A DNA stretch of 64,000 nt from Sinorhizobium terangae (GCF_029714365.1 NZ_CP121659.1:3371001-3435000); one strand, 5' to 3'. Positions 16,097 through 25,092 are shown, counted from the stretch's first letter. The notes: a model not told the origin generated them from the letters alone. Translations and numbers: made by a program.

Positions 16097-17002
16097 ATGG
16101 CCGACAGCGTGCAATTTGCCAGGATGAACGGGCTTGGGAACAAGATCCTGGTTGTCGACATGCGCGGCCGGAAGGATCGCGTCACGCCTCATGCTGCGGT
16201 CGCGCTCAATGCCGATCCGGCGACCGAGTTCGACCAGATCATGGCGATCCACGATCCGAAGGCCGCCGGCACCGATGCCTGGATCGACATCATCAACTCG
16301 GACGGATCGATGGCGCAGGCCTGCGGCAATGGCACCCGTTGCGTCGTGCAGGCGCTCGCCGCCGAAACCGGCAAGAAGGCCTTCCTCTTCCATACCGTTG
16401 CGGGCCTGCTCGAAGCGAAGGAGCATGAGGACGGGGCGATCTCGGTCGACATGGGACGCCCACGCTTCGGCTGGGACGAGATTCCGCTCGCCGAGGAATT
16501 TCATGACACGCGTCGGATCGAATTGCAGATCGGGCCGATCGACGCTCCGGTCCTGCACTCACCTTCCGTCGCCTCGATGGGCAATCCGCATGCGATCTTC
16601 TGGGTCGAGAACGACGTCTCGTCCTACGAGCTCGATCGCTTCGGGCCGCTCCTTGAAAATCATCCGATCTTCCCGGAGCGCGCCAATATCTCGATCGCCC
16701 GCGTCCGTTCGCGCGACGAGATGGATCTCAGGACCTGGGAGCGTGGCGCAGGGCTGACGCTTGCCTGCGGCTCGGCAGCTTGTGCCGCCGCCGTCAGCGG
16801 CGCAAGAACTGGCCGCACGGAGCGGACGGTAACCGTGAACGTTCCTGGCGGGCCCCTCCTCATCGAATGGCGCGAGAAGGACGACCACGTGATCATGACG
16901 GGGCCGGCCGAGTGGGAATGGTCGGGCACGCTTGATCCCGCCACCGGCGCCTTTCAGCGCGATCGTGCAGCGGCTGGCGAAAGCGGAGCGCGGGCGCTTT
17001 GA
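16097..17002 (+). CDS. dapF: Diaminopimelate epimerase
   Basis: A 301-residue PLP-independent epimerase. It starts [15 protein letters not shown], with substrate-binding [11 protein letters not shown] and the two catalytic cysteines in [10 protein letters not shown] and [24 protein letters not shown] and [21 protein letters not shown] are family blocks. It interconverts LL- and meso-diaminopimelate for lysine and peptidoglycan synthesis. The ATG at 16097 is preferred over a GTG at 16070 by family length. Its TGA overlaps the TTG start of mtaB, so the two genes are translationally coupled; ftsY follows. Confidence 0.95.
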   Translation: MADSVQFARMNGLGNKILVVDMRGRKDRVTPHAAVALNADPATEFDQIMAIHDPKAAGTDAWIDIINSDGSMAQACGNGTRCVVQALAAETGKKAFLFHTVAGLLEAKEHEDGAISVDMGRPRFGWDEIPLAEEFHDTRRIELQIGPIDAPVLHSPSVASMGNPHAIFWVENDVSSYELDRFGPLLENHPIFPERANISIARVRSRDEMDLRTWERGAGLTLACGSAACAAAVSGARTGRTERTVTVNVPGGPLLIEWREKDDHVIMTGPAEWEWSGTLDPATGAFQRDRAAAGESGARAL

Positions 17003-18273
17003 GCGGCGTCGAGGTCATAACCTTCGGCTGCCGCCTCAATACCTATGAATCGGAAGTGATGCGGGCCGAGGCCGAGAAGGCGGGACTGAACAACGCCATA
17101 CTCGTCAACACCTGCGCGGTCACCGCCGAGGCCGTGCGCCAGGCACGCCAGGCGATCCGCCGTGCCCGCCGCGACAACCCGCACGCCCGCATCATCGTCA
17201 CCGGCTGCGCCGCCCAGACCGAGAAGGAAACCTTTGCCGAAATGGCCGAGGTGGATGCGGTCCTCGGCAACGAAGAGAAGCTCAAGAGCACGTCCTATCG
17301 CTCGCTGCCGGATTTCGGCGTTTCGGCAGAGGAGAAGCTGCGCGTCAACGATATCATGAGCGTGCGCGCCACCGCGCCGCAGATGGTCAAACACATCGAC
17401 GGCCACGTCCGGGCCTTCATCCAGGTGCAGAACGGCTGCGACCACCGCTGCACCTTCTGCATCATCCCCTATGGCCGCGGCAATTCCCGCTCCGTGCCGA
17501 TGGGCGCCGTCGTCGATCAGGCCCGCCGGCTCGTCGAAAGCGGATATCGCGAGATTGTGCTGACCGGCGTCGATGCGACGAGCTATGGCGCCGATCTCCC
17601 CGGAACGCCGACACTCGGTCTGCTTGCCAAGACGCTGTTGAAGCAGGTGCCGGAAATCCTGCGCCTGCGCCTCTCGTCAATCGACAGCATCGAGGCGGAC
17701 CGGCATCTCCTTGACCTCATCGCCGACGAGCCGCGCTTCATGCCGCATCTGCATCTTTCGCTCCAGCACGGCGACGACATGATCCTGAAGCGGATGAAGC
17801 GGCGCCATTCGAGCGCCGACGCCCGCGCCTTCTGCAACGAGGTACGCGGTTTGAGGCCCGAGATCAGCTTCGGCGCCGACATGATCGCCGGCTTTCCGAC
17901 CGAAACCGATGCGATGTTCGCAAATGCCGCGCGCCTTGCGGAGGACTGCGGCATCGCCCATCTCCACGTCTTTCCCTATAGCCCGCGCCCCGGCACGGCG
18001 GCCGCGCGCATGCCGCAGCTCGACCGTGCGCTCGTCAAGGAGCGCGCCGCCCGCCTGCGCGCCAAAGGGGCGGAACTCCACGCCGCCCATCTCGATCGCA
18101 TGATCGGCAGCAAGCAGACAATTCTGGTCGAGATGAACGGGCTGGCGCACACCGAAAACTTCACACTCGTCGATGCGGCCGGCCTCGAGCCGCGGTCGCT
18201 CGTTGCTGTCACAATTACCGGCCACAATGGCAAGCATCTGACGATGCAACAAAAACAGATGGCTGCGGCCTGA
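16999..18273 (+). CDS. mtaB: tRNA t6A37 methylthiotransferase MtaB
   Basis: A 424-residue radical-SAM methylthiotransferase. The UPF0004 domain has cysteines in [20 protein letters not shown] and TGCAAQ, holding one 4Fe-4S cluster. The radical-SAM domain has [17 protein letters not shown], and a TRAM domain lies at the C-terminus. It adds the 2-methylthio group to N6-threonylcarbamoyladenosine at position 37 of ANN-decoding tRNAs. The start is TTG at 16999 inside the dapF stop (TTGA); no ATG fits, because the first cluster cysteine lies only about 10 residues in. It is fifteen bases upstream of ftsY. Confidence 0.93.
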   Translation: MSGVEVITFGCRLNTYESEVMRAEAEKAGLNNAILVNTCAVTAEAVRQARQAIRRARRDNPHARIIVTGCAAQTEKETFAEMAEVDAVLGNEEKLKSTSYRSLPDFGVSAEEKLRVNDIMSVRATAPQMVKHIDGHVRAFIQVQNGCDHRCTFCIIPYGRGNSRSVPMGAVVDQARRLVESGYREIVLTGVDATSYGADLPGTPTLGLLAKTLLKQVPEILRLRLSSIDSIEADRHLLDLIADEPRFMPHLHLSLQHGDDMILKRMKRRHSSADARAFCNEVRGLRPEISFGADMIAGFPTETDAMFANAARLAEDCGIAHLHVFPYSPRPGTAAARMPQLDRALVKERAARLRAKGAELHAAHLDRMIGSKQTILVEMNGLAHTENFTLVDAAGLEPRSLVAVTITGHNGKHLTMQQKQMAAA

Positions 18274-18288
18274 AATCCGAGAATTCTC

Positions 18289-20175
18289 ATGGCGATTGGT
18301 TTCATCAAAAAGATCTTCTCCTTTGGCAAAGGCGCCGTAGAGGAGAAACCCGCGCCGCCGCAGGAGGCGCCGGAAGCGGCACCGGACGCGGTCTCCAGCG
18401 GGGCTGCGACGACCCCCTCTGTCCCTTCGGGACATCTTCCCCACGAGGGGGGAGAGGGGGTGGAGCCCAAGGCGACCGCCGAGAAGCAGGCCCGCGCTGG
18501 AGAGGCCGCAGGTGGTGTGGACGATATTGCCGCATCGCCCGACACAAGCGCCGATGACGCCAATACGAAAGGCGGGAATGCCGACGCAAGCCTCGATATA
18601 GCCGCGTATGAAGACATTGCCGTGCACGAAACTGTCCCGGTGGAGGACGAGAGCGCGCCTCCCCCAATCTCCCCGCTTGTGGGGGAGATGCCCGGCAGGG
18701 CAGAGGGGGGTGCGTCCCCATCTGATCACGCCGAGACGCGCGAAGGTGAAAGGGCCAAGGCCGCCACACCCCCCTCTGTCCCTTCGGGACATCTCCCCCA
18801 CAAGAGGGGAGATCAGGCGGAGACCGAGGTAACCGCAGAGGACGAACAGACCCGCGCTGCGGAGAAAGCGGCCGGTGTGAACGATATCGCCGCTTCGCCC
18901 GACACAAGCGCAGAAGACACCGATACGAGAGGCGAGAACGCCGAGGCAAGCCCCGACTTCGCCGCCCATGAAGACGCAGCCGCGGACGAAACCGTTCCGG
19001 TGAAAGACGAGCGCGCGCCTCCTCCAATCTCCCCGCCTGTGGGGGAGATGCCCGGCAGGGCAGAGGGGGGTGAGGCCGCTTCCGGATACGCCGAGAAGCA
19101 AGAGGAAGAGGCTCGAGCGGCGACACCTCCCTCTGTCCCTTCGGGGCATCTCCCCCACAAGCGGGAAGATCAAATCGCAACGGCATCAAGCCTCCCCAAA
19201 GGCTTTGCCACCGCCGACAAGCGTCCGAAGGAAGCAGCGCCCGCCCCTCAGCCGAAGCTTCCCTGGTACCAGCGCCTGCGCCGCGGTCTTGCGCGCTCCT
19301 CGTCCCACCTGAAGGGCCAGATCACCAGCCTCTTCACCAAGAGGAAGCTCGACGAGGCGACGCTGCAGGATCTCGAAGACCTGCTGATCCAGGCCGATCT
19401 CGGCGTCGAGACGGCAATGCGCATCACCGATACGCTCGCCTCCGAGCGCTATGGCAAGGACGTCTCCGGCGAGGACGTGTCGCGCATCATGGCCGGCGAG
19501 ATCACGAAGGTGCTGGCACCGGTGGCCAAGCCGCTCGAACTCGATCTCAGCCACAAGCCGCATGTGATCCTCGTCGTCGGAGTCAACGGCACCGGCAAGA
19601 CCACGACGATCGGCAAGCTTGCCGCCAAGCTTTCCGGCGCGGGCCTGAAAGTGATGCTTGCGGCCGGCGACACGTTCCGCGCCGCAGCGATCGAGCAATT
19701 GAAGATCTGGGCCGATCGGACGAAATCCGACATCGTGTCCTCGAAGCTCGGCGCCGACGCAGCCGGCCTAGCCTATGAGGCGTTCCAGCTCGCGCGCGAG
19801 AAGAAGTCGGACGTGCTGATCATCGACACGGCCGGGCGGCTGCAGAACAAGGCCGAGCTGATGGCGGAGCTCGAAAAGATCGTCCGCGTCCTCGGCAAGC
19901 TCGACCCGGACGCGCCGCATACGGTCCTGCAGACGCTGGACGCGACGACCGGGCAGAATGCCCTCCAGCAGGTCGAGATCTTCCGCAACGTCGCGGGCGT
20001 CAGCGGCCTGATCATGACCAAGCTCGACGGCACGGCGCGCGGCGGCATTCTCGTCGCGATCTCCGCCAAGCATAAGCTGCCGGTCTATTTCATCGGTGTC
20101 GGCGAGGGCGTCGACGATCTCGAACCCTTCGAGGCAAAGGATTTCGCCGATGCGATCGCCGGCGTTGCCGCCTGA
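18289..20175 (+). CDS. ftsY: SRP receptor GTPase FtsY with repeat-expanded acidic domain
   Basis: 628 residues, about 100-130 longer than the usual rhizobial FtsY. The C-terminal NG domain (about 323-628) is intact: P-loop VNGTGKTTT (432-440), DTFRAAA, DTAGRLQN (513-520), TKLDGTARGG (577-586) and VGEGVDDL. The acidic A domain (about 15-320) holds a tandem duplication of about 119-120 residues. PSVPSGHLPH occurs at 43, 162 and 281, and VGEMPGRAEGG at 131 and 251. These peptides are translations of an intergenic-type palindrome in both orientations. FtsY receives ribosome-nascent-chain-SRP complexes at the membrane. It is the third gene after dapF-mtaB. Confidence 0.95.
   Translation: MAIGFIKKIFSFGKGAVEEKPAPPQEAPEAAPDAVSSGAATTPSVPSGHLPHEGGEGVEPKATAEKQARAGEAAGGVDDIAASPDTSADDANTKGGNADASLDIAAYEDIAVHETVPVEDESAPPPISPLVGEMPGRAEGGASPSDHAETREGERAKAATPPSVPSGHLPHKRGDQAETEVTAEDEQTRAAEKAAGVNDIAASPDTSAEDTDTRGENAEASPDFAAHEDAAADETVPVKDERAPPPISPPVGEMPGRAEGGEAASGYAEKQEEEARAATPPSVPSGHLPHKREDQIATASSLPKGFATADKRPKEAAPAPQPKLPWYQRLRRGLARSSSHLKGQITSLFTKRKLDEATLQDLEDLLIQADLGVETAMRITDTLASERYGKDVSGEDVSRIMAGEITKVLAPVAKPLELDLSHKPHVILVVGVNGTGKTTTIGKLAAKLSGAGLKVMLAAGDTFRAAAIEQLKIWADRTKSDIVSSKLGADAAGLAYEAFQLAREKKSDVLIIDTAGRLQNKAELMAELEKIVRVLGKLDPDAPHTVLQTLDATTGQNALQQVEIFRNVAGVSGLIMTKLDGTARGGILVAISAKHKLPVYFIGVGEGVDDLEPFEAKDFADAIAGVAA
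18412..19175. repeat. Palindromic repeat arms in frame inside ftsY, tandemly duplicated
   Basis: Five arms are visible: about 18412-18460, 18660-18712, 18767-18815, 19018-19072 and 19125-19173. Arms 1, 3 and 5 read CCCTCTGTCCCTTCGGGACA; arms 2 and 4 are the inverse orientation, ending GGCAGGGCAGAGGGGGG. Spacing between like arms is about 357-360 bases. The arms resemble the Rhizobiaceae CCCCTCTG...CCCCACAAG intergenic palindromes. All are in frame with ftsY and contain no stop. Confidence 0.9.
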
Positions 20176-20298
20176 TGGCGACAGCAGACAATGGTTCGAA
20201 GGACGTTTGGACACCGCCCGCCTCGTTGATATGGTTTTGCCGCAATGCTGGTGTTATGAGCAGCCGGATGGGGCGAGGAAGTGTTTCCACCCGCTCCG

Positions 20299-20395
20299 GT
20301 GCATTCTCCTTGAATCGAGCCCGATTTAAGGAGAATGCAGCAACTCAAATGCTACAGCGGCCTTTGCGCGTCCCGTAAGACGCGTGGCGCGGTAG
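20299..20395 (+). repeat. RIME-like palindromic repeat
   Basis: The TGCATTCTCCTTGAATC / GATTTAAGGAGAATGCA hairpin is followed by CAACTCAAATGCTACAGCGG and a GCGCGTCC-type hairpin, in plus orientation. It ends ten bases before the yciB start. Confidence 0.78.
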
Positions 20396-20405
20396 AAGGC
20401 GCGAT

Positions 20406-21059
20406 ATGCAAGAACAGGATCCGCATATGTCGACAATCGAAGCCGCCAAGGCGCGGACAGAGGTGAGCCCACTCCTTAAGCTCGTGCTGGAGCTCGGGCC
20501 GCTCATGGTCTTCTTCTTCGCCAATTCCCGCGGCGACTGGCTGGCGGGCCGCTTTCCCATGCTTGCCGAACTCGGTGGACCGATCTTCATCGCCACCGGG
20601 CTCTTCATGGCGGCAACGGCGATTGCGCTTGTCGCTTCCTGGATGCTGACCCGAACGCTGCCGATGATGCCGCTCGTTTCCGGAATCGTCGTCTTCGTCT
20701 TCGGCGCGCTGACGCTCTGGCTGCAGAATGACACGTTCATCAAGATGAAGCCGACGATCGTCAACACGCTCTTCGGCGCGATCCTGCTCGGCGGCCTCCT
20801 GTTCGGCAAATCCCTGCTCGGCTACGTCTTCCATTCCGCCTTCAGGCTGGACGAGGATGGCTGGCGGAAGCTCACCATCCGCTGGGGTCTGTTCTTCCTG
20901 TTCCTCGCGGTGCTGAACGAGATTGTCTGGCGAACCTTCTCGACGGATTTCTGGGTGGCCTTCAAGGTCTGGGGAACGATGCCGATCACCATTGTCTTCA
21001 CCCTTGCCCAGATGCCGCTGATCATGAAACATTCGCTCGAACAGGAAAGCGCCGAGTGA
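20406..21059 (+). CDS. yciB: Inner-membrane septation protein A family (YciB)
   Basis: A 217-residue YciB/IspA-family membrane protein with five or six hydrophobic helices. Landmarks are [54 protein letters not shown] and [21 protein letters not shown]. In enterics it is linked to cell division and envelope synthesis. The ATG at 20406 is used; another ATG at 20427 is possible. Its TGA overlaps the next gene's GTG (GTGA), so the pair is coupled. A RIME-like repeat lies immediately upstream, so the message leader includes it or the promoter is inside it. Confidence 0.92.
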   Translation: MQEQDPHMSTIEAAKARTEVSPLLKLVLELGPLMVFFFANSRGDWLAGRFPMLAELGGPIFIATGLFMAATAIALVASWMLTRTLPMMPLVSGIVVFVFGALTLWLQNDTFIKMKPTIVNTLFGAILLGGLLFGKSLLGYVFHSAFRLDEDGWRKLTIRWGLFFLFLAVLNEIVWRTFSTDFWVAFKVWGTMPITIVFTLAQMPLIMKHSLEQESAE

Positions 21060-21649
21060 CGATCGCGGCCGGGACCGACGACAACAGACAGCGCTGGGCC
21101 TGGTTCTGGCTGATCGCCTGCCTTGGTGTGCTTGCGATTCAGATACTGACACAGCATCTCATGGGCCGGCTGTGGATCTGCGAATGCGGCTACGTCAAGC
21201 TGTGGGAAGGCGTGGTCAAGTCCAGCGGCAACTCGCAGCACCTCAGCGACTGGTACACGCCGTCCCATATCATTCACGGCTTCCTCTTTTACGGTCTCGG
21301 TCACCTATTCCTGCGCGGAAAGCCGCTGAGCGCGCGCCTCCTGTTTGCGACCGTAATCGAATCCGCTTGGGAAATTGCCGAAAACACGCCGATGGTGATC
21401 AACCGCTACCGTTCGGCAACGATCTCGCTCGACTATTTCGGCGACAGCATCCTGAACTCCACCATGGATACACTCGCCATGGCGACTGGCTTCCTGCTCG
21501 CATCGCGGCTACCGGTCGCTGTGACCGTCGCAATCGCAATCGTGCTGGAGCTCTTCACCGCCTGGACGGTGCGCGACAACCTGACCTTGAACGTGCTGAT
21601 GCTCGTCTGGCCGCTCGATGCGGTGAAGGCATGGCAGGCGGGGCTTTAA
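21056..21649 (+). CDS. DUF2585 (UPF0314) membrane protein
   Basis: A 197-residue protein with four or five hydrophobic helices. Conserved features are [56 protein letters not shown] and [16 protein letters not shown], which mark the DUF2585/UPF0314 family of Alphaproteobacteria. No function is established. The start is GTG at 21056, overlapping the yciB stop, and no ATG is available near the N-terminus. The constant link with yciB suggests a shared role in the inner membrane. Confidence 0.88.
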   Translation: MTIAAGTDDNRQRWAWFWLIACLGVLAIQILTQHLMGRLWICECGYVKLWEGVVKSSGNSQHLSDWYTPSHIIHGFLFYGLGHLFLRGKPLSARLLFATVIESAWEIAENTPMVINRYRSATISLDYFGDSILNSTMDTLAMATGFLLASRLPVAVTVAIAIVLELFTAWTVRDNLTLNVLMLVWPLDAVKAWQAGL

Positions 21650-21660
21650 TTCGTCCGCAT

Positions 21661-21892
21661 TCGCCCCTCATCCGGCCTGCCGGCCACCTTCTCCCCGCAC
21701 GCGGGGCGAAGGAGACTCGCGGCGCCCACCTAAATCCCATCGCTACACGTACGGGGGGAGAACTGGAAATTCGCTACCTTCTCTTCTTCCCAAGCCATGA
21801 CCGCCTTCGGTGAGGAGGGGCGGGCGAGTGCCGCAAGTCCCTTCGCCCCGCGTGCGGGGAGAAGGTCGCGGCAGCGGGATGAGGGGCAAATT
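21661..21892. repeat. MITE-like repeat with GCCCCTCATCC inverted ends
   Basis: The left arm GCCCCTCATCCGGCCTGCCG plus a CTTCTCCCCGC palindrome is mirrored at the right by GGGGAGAAGG and GGGATGAGGGGC, with about 100 bases between arms. The same arm words occur at 29588, 38622-39792 and 41271. It fills the space between DUF2585 and the convergent cycY. Confidence 0.7.
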
Positions 21893-21918
21893 GTGGGACG
21901 AAAGAGCCGCTGGGCCCG

Positions 21919-22527
21919 TCACGAACCCGCGAGCGCCTTTTCGATCGCCGGCATCAGCCCTTCCTTGAGGCTGCGTTCGTCGAACGGGCCGACGCGCTTG
22001 TAAAGGATCGTGCCGTCGGCGCCGACGAGATAGGACTCCGGGATGCCGTAGACGCCCCAGTCGATCGCGGCCTTGCCGCGCGGATCGACACCGATCGCCG
22101 AGAACGGATTGCCGAGCTCACCCAGGAAACGCAACGCGTTTTCGTTCTGGTCCTTGTAATTGATGCCGACGACCAGAAGCCGCGGATCCTTGGAGAGCTC
22201 GAGGATGATCGGGTGCTCCTGCCGGCAGGGCACGCACCAGGAGGCCCAGACATTGACGAGCGTCAGCCTGCCCTTGATTGCCGCATCGTTGAGTGCCGGC
22301 ATCGGCTGGCCCGCAAGCGCCGCGCCTTCAAGCGGCGGCAGGTCGAGCTTAGGCGCCTTGGTGCCGATCAGTGCCGAGGGGATTTCGCTGATATCCCTGC
22401 CGGAATTCAGCTGGCTCCAGAAGATCAGCGCTAATGCCGCGAAGATGACGAGCGGCAGCGCCGCGAACACGAAACGCAATGCGCCGGGCTTACGCTCGTC
22501 CGGCTGGGGTGCGTGGGTGCTGCTCAT
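21919..22527 (-). CDS. cycY: Thiol:disulfide interchange protein CycY (CcmG/DsbE)
   Basis: A 202-residue membrane-anchored thioredoxin. One N-terminal helix (ALPLVIFAALALIFW) is followed by a periplasmic thioredoxin fold with active site NVWASWCVPCRQEHP (WCVPC), the YKDQNENALRFL insert and GVYGIPESYLVGADG (cis-Pro). It keeps apocytochrome c cysteines reduced for haem attachment. Its ATG overlaps the ccmD stop (ATGA). It is last of the ccmC-ccmD-cycY run. Confidence 0.93.
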   Translation of the reverse strand: MSSTHAPQPDERKPGALRFVFAALPLVIFAALALIFWSQLNSGRDISEIPSALIGTKAPKLDLPPLEGAALAGQPMPALNDAAIKGRLTLVNVWASWCVPCRQEHPIILELSKDPRLLVVGINYKDQNENALRFLGELGNPFSAIGVDPRGKAAIDWGVYGIPESYLVGADGTILYKRVGPFDERSLKEGLMPAIEKALAGS

Positions 22528-22700
22528 CGGCCGGCTCCGCTAGAAGCCTCCGCCGAGCGGCGTCGGATGCCTGCCGCCTCGAGCTCCTTCAGCTCACGCT
22601 GACGGGCGCGGCCATCGCCGATGACCCAGAACACGAGTCCCGCCACCGTAACGGCGGCGACGGCGTAGCTCGCAAAGACATAGGCGGCGTGGCTCATCAT
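22524..22700 (-). CDS. ccmD: Haem exporter small subunit CcmD
   Basis: A small protein of 57-58 residues starting MMSHAAYVFASYAVAAVTVA. One membrane helix is followed by a basic cytoplasmic tail with RARQRELKELEAAGIRRRS, the typical CcmD pattern. CcmD stabilises the CcmABC-CcmE complex that releases holo-CcmE. The ATG at 22700 overlaps the ccmC stop (ATGA), and its own stop overlaps the cycY start (ATGA), so all three genes are coupled. The first codon could be either of two consecutive ATGs. Confidence 0.9.
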   Translation of the reverse strand: MMSHAAYVFASYAVAAVTVAGLVFWVIGDGRARQRELKELEAAGIRRRSAEASSGAGR

Positions 22701-23467
22701 AGTGTCTGTGCCTCCCGGCCGGCGTTGCGAACAGCCTGACGGCGGAGCGACGTGACCCGGCGACGCCAGATCTCGTTGCGCATCGCCGCAATGTGCAGCG
22801 TGAAGAACAGCAGCGTGAAAGCGACCGCCATAATGAGAAGCGGCCGCAAAAACTCGGGATCGATCGTCGGCCCACCGAAACGCAGAACGCTCGCCGGCTG
22901 ATGCAGCGTGTTCCACCATTCGACCGAGAACTTGATGATCGGAATGTTGACGAAGCCGACCAGCACGAGAACGGCGGAGACGCGGGCAGAACGGGCCGGA
23001 TCGTCCATGGCGCGGTTGAGCGCAATCAGCCCGAGATACATGAGGAAGAGCACGAAGACCGAGGTGAGCCGCGCATCCCAGACCCACCAGGCTCCCCACA
23101 TCGGCTTGCCCCAGAGCGAACCGGTGACCAGCGCGAGAAAGGTGAAGCAGGCGCCGATCGGCGCGGCCGCCTTGGCGGAAACATCGGCGAGCGGGTGGCG
23201 CCAGACGAGCGTGCCGAGCGCCGAGATCGCCATCACCGTGTAGCACATCATCGACAGCCAGGCGGCCGGCACATGCAGATACATGATGCGCACCGTCTCG
23301 CCCTGCTGGTAGTCACCTTCGGTCGTGAATGAAAGCCAGAGACCGGCGGCGAAGAACAGGGCGGTGGCGGCGGCAAACCAGGGCAGGACACGGTCAGCCA
23401 GCGCCAGAAACCGGGTCGGGTTGGCGAGATCGCTGAATTTGCGGATAGCCAGGCTGTTTTCGCTCAT
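22697..23467 (-). CDS. ccmC: Haem transporter / cytochrome c biogenesis protein CcmC
   Basis: A 256-residue protein with six membrane helices. The tryptophan-rich periplasmic motif WGKPMWGAWWVWDARLTS is present, flanked by conserved histidines in YLHVPAAWLSM and WWNTLHQPAS. It transfers haem to the chaperone CcmE. The start MSENSLAIRKFSDLANPTRFL fits the family. It is separated from ccmB by 180 bases containing a RIME-like repeat, unusual inside this operon. Confidence 0.95.
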   Translation of the reverse strand: MSENSLAIRKFSDLANPTRFLALADRVLPWFAAATALFFAAGLWLSFTTEGDYQQGETVRIMYLHVPAAWLSMMCYTVMAISALGTLVWRHPLADVSAKAAAPIGACFTFLALVTGSLWGKPMWGAWWVWDARLTSVFVLFLMYLGLIALNRAMDDPARSARVSAVLVLVGFVNIPIIKFSVEWWNTLHQPASVLRFGGPTIDPEFLRPLLIMAVAFTLLFFTLHIAAMRNEIWRRRVTSLRRQAVRNAGREAQTL

Positions 23468-23506
23468 GACGGCTCTTTAACGCGGAAGCATCCCTTCCGC
23501 AATTGA

Positions 23507-23611
23507 CCTGCAGCGCCGCGCGTCCTTTAGACGCGCAACGGTCGCTGCAGCACCCTGAATGACTGCATGATTTTAGCCTCAGAACGATTTCGATCTAAGG
23601 AATTACGCCGT
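23507..23611 (-). repeat. RIME-like palindromic repeat between ccmB and ccmC
   Basis: CTGCAGCGCCGCGCGTCC...GACGCGC and then GACTGCATGATTTTAGCC...GATCTAAGGAATTACGCC, the same order as the copy at 598. The second hairpin is partly decayed. It lies within the ccm gene run, downstream of ccmB and upstream of ccmC. Confidence 0.75.
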
Positions 23612-23647
23612 GATCAATCACGATTGCGTTAGCGCATATCGCACGCC

Positions 23648-24307
23648 TCAATCAGCCGAATGCCTGAGCGCCGCGGCTGCCGCGACGGGACCGATCACTG
23701 CGAAGAACAGGGTTATCGCCATCAATATCATGAAAGGCGGCAGAAACGGGGCGGGGTCCTCGATCGCCGCATAGACCGCACTGACACCGAAGATCAGCAC
23801 GGGGATGGCAAGCGGCAGGACGAGGATCGAGACGAGCAGCCCGCCCCGCGGCAAGGCGACCGCGACCGCGGCACCGACCGCGCCGATGAAGGTGATCGCG
23901 GGCGTTCCGGCAAGGAGCGTGAGCATGGTCGCACCGATCGCCAACTCGTTCATATTCATGAAAAGGCCGAGCAGCGGCGAGGCGATGACAAGCGGCAGGC
24001 CGGTCGCGGCCCAATGAGCCGCGCACTTGACGAATACGGTCATGAGCAACGGTGTTTCCTGCATCAGCAGGAGATCGAGCGACCCATCCTCGCGCTCCGC
24101 CTGGAAAAGACGGTCGAGGCCGAGCAGTGACGCGAGCAGCGCGCCGATCCAAAGCATCGCCGGACCGATACGCGACAGGAGATTGAGATCCGGCCCGACC
24201 CCGAAGGGGACGACCGCAACGACGGTCATGAAGAACAGCACGCCGATCATCGCGCCGCCACCGGCGCGCACGGAAAGCTTGAGGTCGCGGAAGAAGAGGG
24301 CGATCAA
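23648..24307 (-). CDS. ccmB: Haem exporter permease CcmB
   Basis: A 219-residue integral membrane protein with six hydrophobic segments, beginning MIALFFRDLKLSVRAGGGAM. Conserved CcmB features are RIGPAMLWIGALLASLLGLD and FQAEREDGSLDLLLMQETPL. It is the membrane partner of the CcmA ATPase, which powers release of haem-loaded CcmE. The ATG overlaps the ccmA stop (ATGA). ccmC follows after a gap containing a repeat. Confidence 0.93.
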   Translation of the reverse strand: MIALFFRDLKLSVRAGGGAMIGVLFFMTVVAVVPFGVGPDLNLLSRIGPAMLWIGALLASLLGLDRLFQAEREDGSLDLLLMQETPLLMTVFVKCAAHWAATGLPLVIASPLLGLFMNMNELAIGATMLTLLAGTPAITFIGAVGAAVAVALPRGGLLVSILVLPLAIPVLIFGVSAVYAAIEDPAPFLPPFMILMAITLFFAVIGPVAAAAALRHSAD

Positions 24308-24927
24308 TGCGTGAACCCCTTCATCTGCAAGCTCTGCGCCGACCCGAACCCAAGAGGCTGATGCGTCGCGGCAATGAGGATACCGCCGCCTTCGAGATGC
24401 GCCTTCACAAGTCCGGCGAACAACCGGTCCGCCCCCGCATCGAGCGCGGCGGTCGGCTCGTCGAGCAACCAGATCGGCCGGTAGGCGACGAGGAGCTTGG
24501 CCATGGCCATGCGCCGTTGCTGGCCTGCAGAGAGATAGCCGAAGGGCAGGTGCGTGATGCCGGCAAGCCCGACGGCTTCGGCGGCCGCCGCGATGTCGAC
24601 CCCGGACCCTCCTGGCGAATCACCCATGAACCGCTGCCAGAAGGAAAGATTTTCCCGGACGGTCAGTTCCCGCTTCATTGCGTTGCGATGCCCGAGATAA
24701 TGGCTGAGCTCATGGGGATGCGCGAATTCCGCCGGTCCCCCCTCGATTCTGAACGTGCCCGATTCGGCCCGCAAAAGACCTGCGAGCACCCTAAGCAAGG
24801 TCGACTTGCCGGAGCCGTTCGGCCCCGTGATCACAAGGGCCTCTCCCTCTCCGAGAGCAAAGGAAATATCGTTAAAAATCAGGTCCTCGCCGCGCCTCGC
24901 ACTCAAACCTTCAGCCAGCAGGCGCAT
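24304..24927 (-). CDS. ccmA: Haem exporter ATP-binding protein CcmA
   Basis: A 207-residue ABC ATPase. Walker A is GPNGSGKST, the signature YLSAGQQRRMAMAKLL, Walker B IWLLDEPTAALD, and the switch His is in AATHQPLG. It drives the CcmABCD complex that frees holo-CcmE during cytochrome c maturation. It is first gene of the run and divergent from acnA across a 270-base region that holds an unexplained palindrome. No ccmE, ccmF or ccmH gene is present here. Confidence 0.94.
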   Translation of the reverse strand: MRLLAEGLSARRGEDLIFNDISFALGEGEALVITGPNGSGKSTLLRVLAGLLRAESGTFRIEGGPAEFAHPHELSHYLGHRNAMKRELTVRENLSFWQRFMGDSPGGSGVDIAAAAEAVGLAGITHLPFGYLSAGQQRRMAMAKLLVAYRPIWLLDEPTAALDAGADRLFAGLVKAHLEGGGILIAATHQPLGFGSAQSLQMKGFTH

Positions 24928-25071
24928 GTATTTTCAGCTTCCCTTGACGCTCGTTGCCGCACAGCAAAAAAAGTTCCGATTGAACCTTGGTTGGTCTGGC
25001 ACCATCTGGAGAAATTATCTATAACGCGGCCAACACGCCAGCGGTCGGCGTGAATATCATCCAAGCGCCGA

Positions 25072-25092
25072 ACATGGAATGACATTCCACGT
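25072..25092. promoter_or_regulatory. Palindrome in the ccmA-acnA divergent region (possible operator)
   Basis: TGGAATG-A-CATTCCA is a perfect 7-base inverted repeat around one base, extended outward by AC/GT after one mismatch. It lies about 110 bases before the acnA start and about 150 from ccmA. It does not match the Irr or RirA sites I know. The binding protein is unknown. Confidence 0.4.

Noticed and set aside
17677..19173. 498-codon minus-strand frame over mtaB and the ftsY repeat region with repeated LVGEM/GHLPH-type peptides
   Set aside because: The repeats are open in both orientations because the DNA arms are palindromic. The frame is antisense to two certain genes.
18412..19175. 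CRISPR-like array
   Set aside because: Repeats are palindromic, alternate in orientation, are about 50 bases long with 50-200 base spacers that are themselves duplicated, and are translated in ftsY. There are no cas genes.
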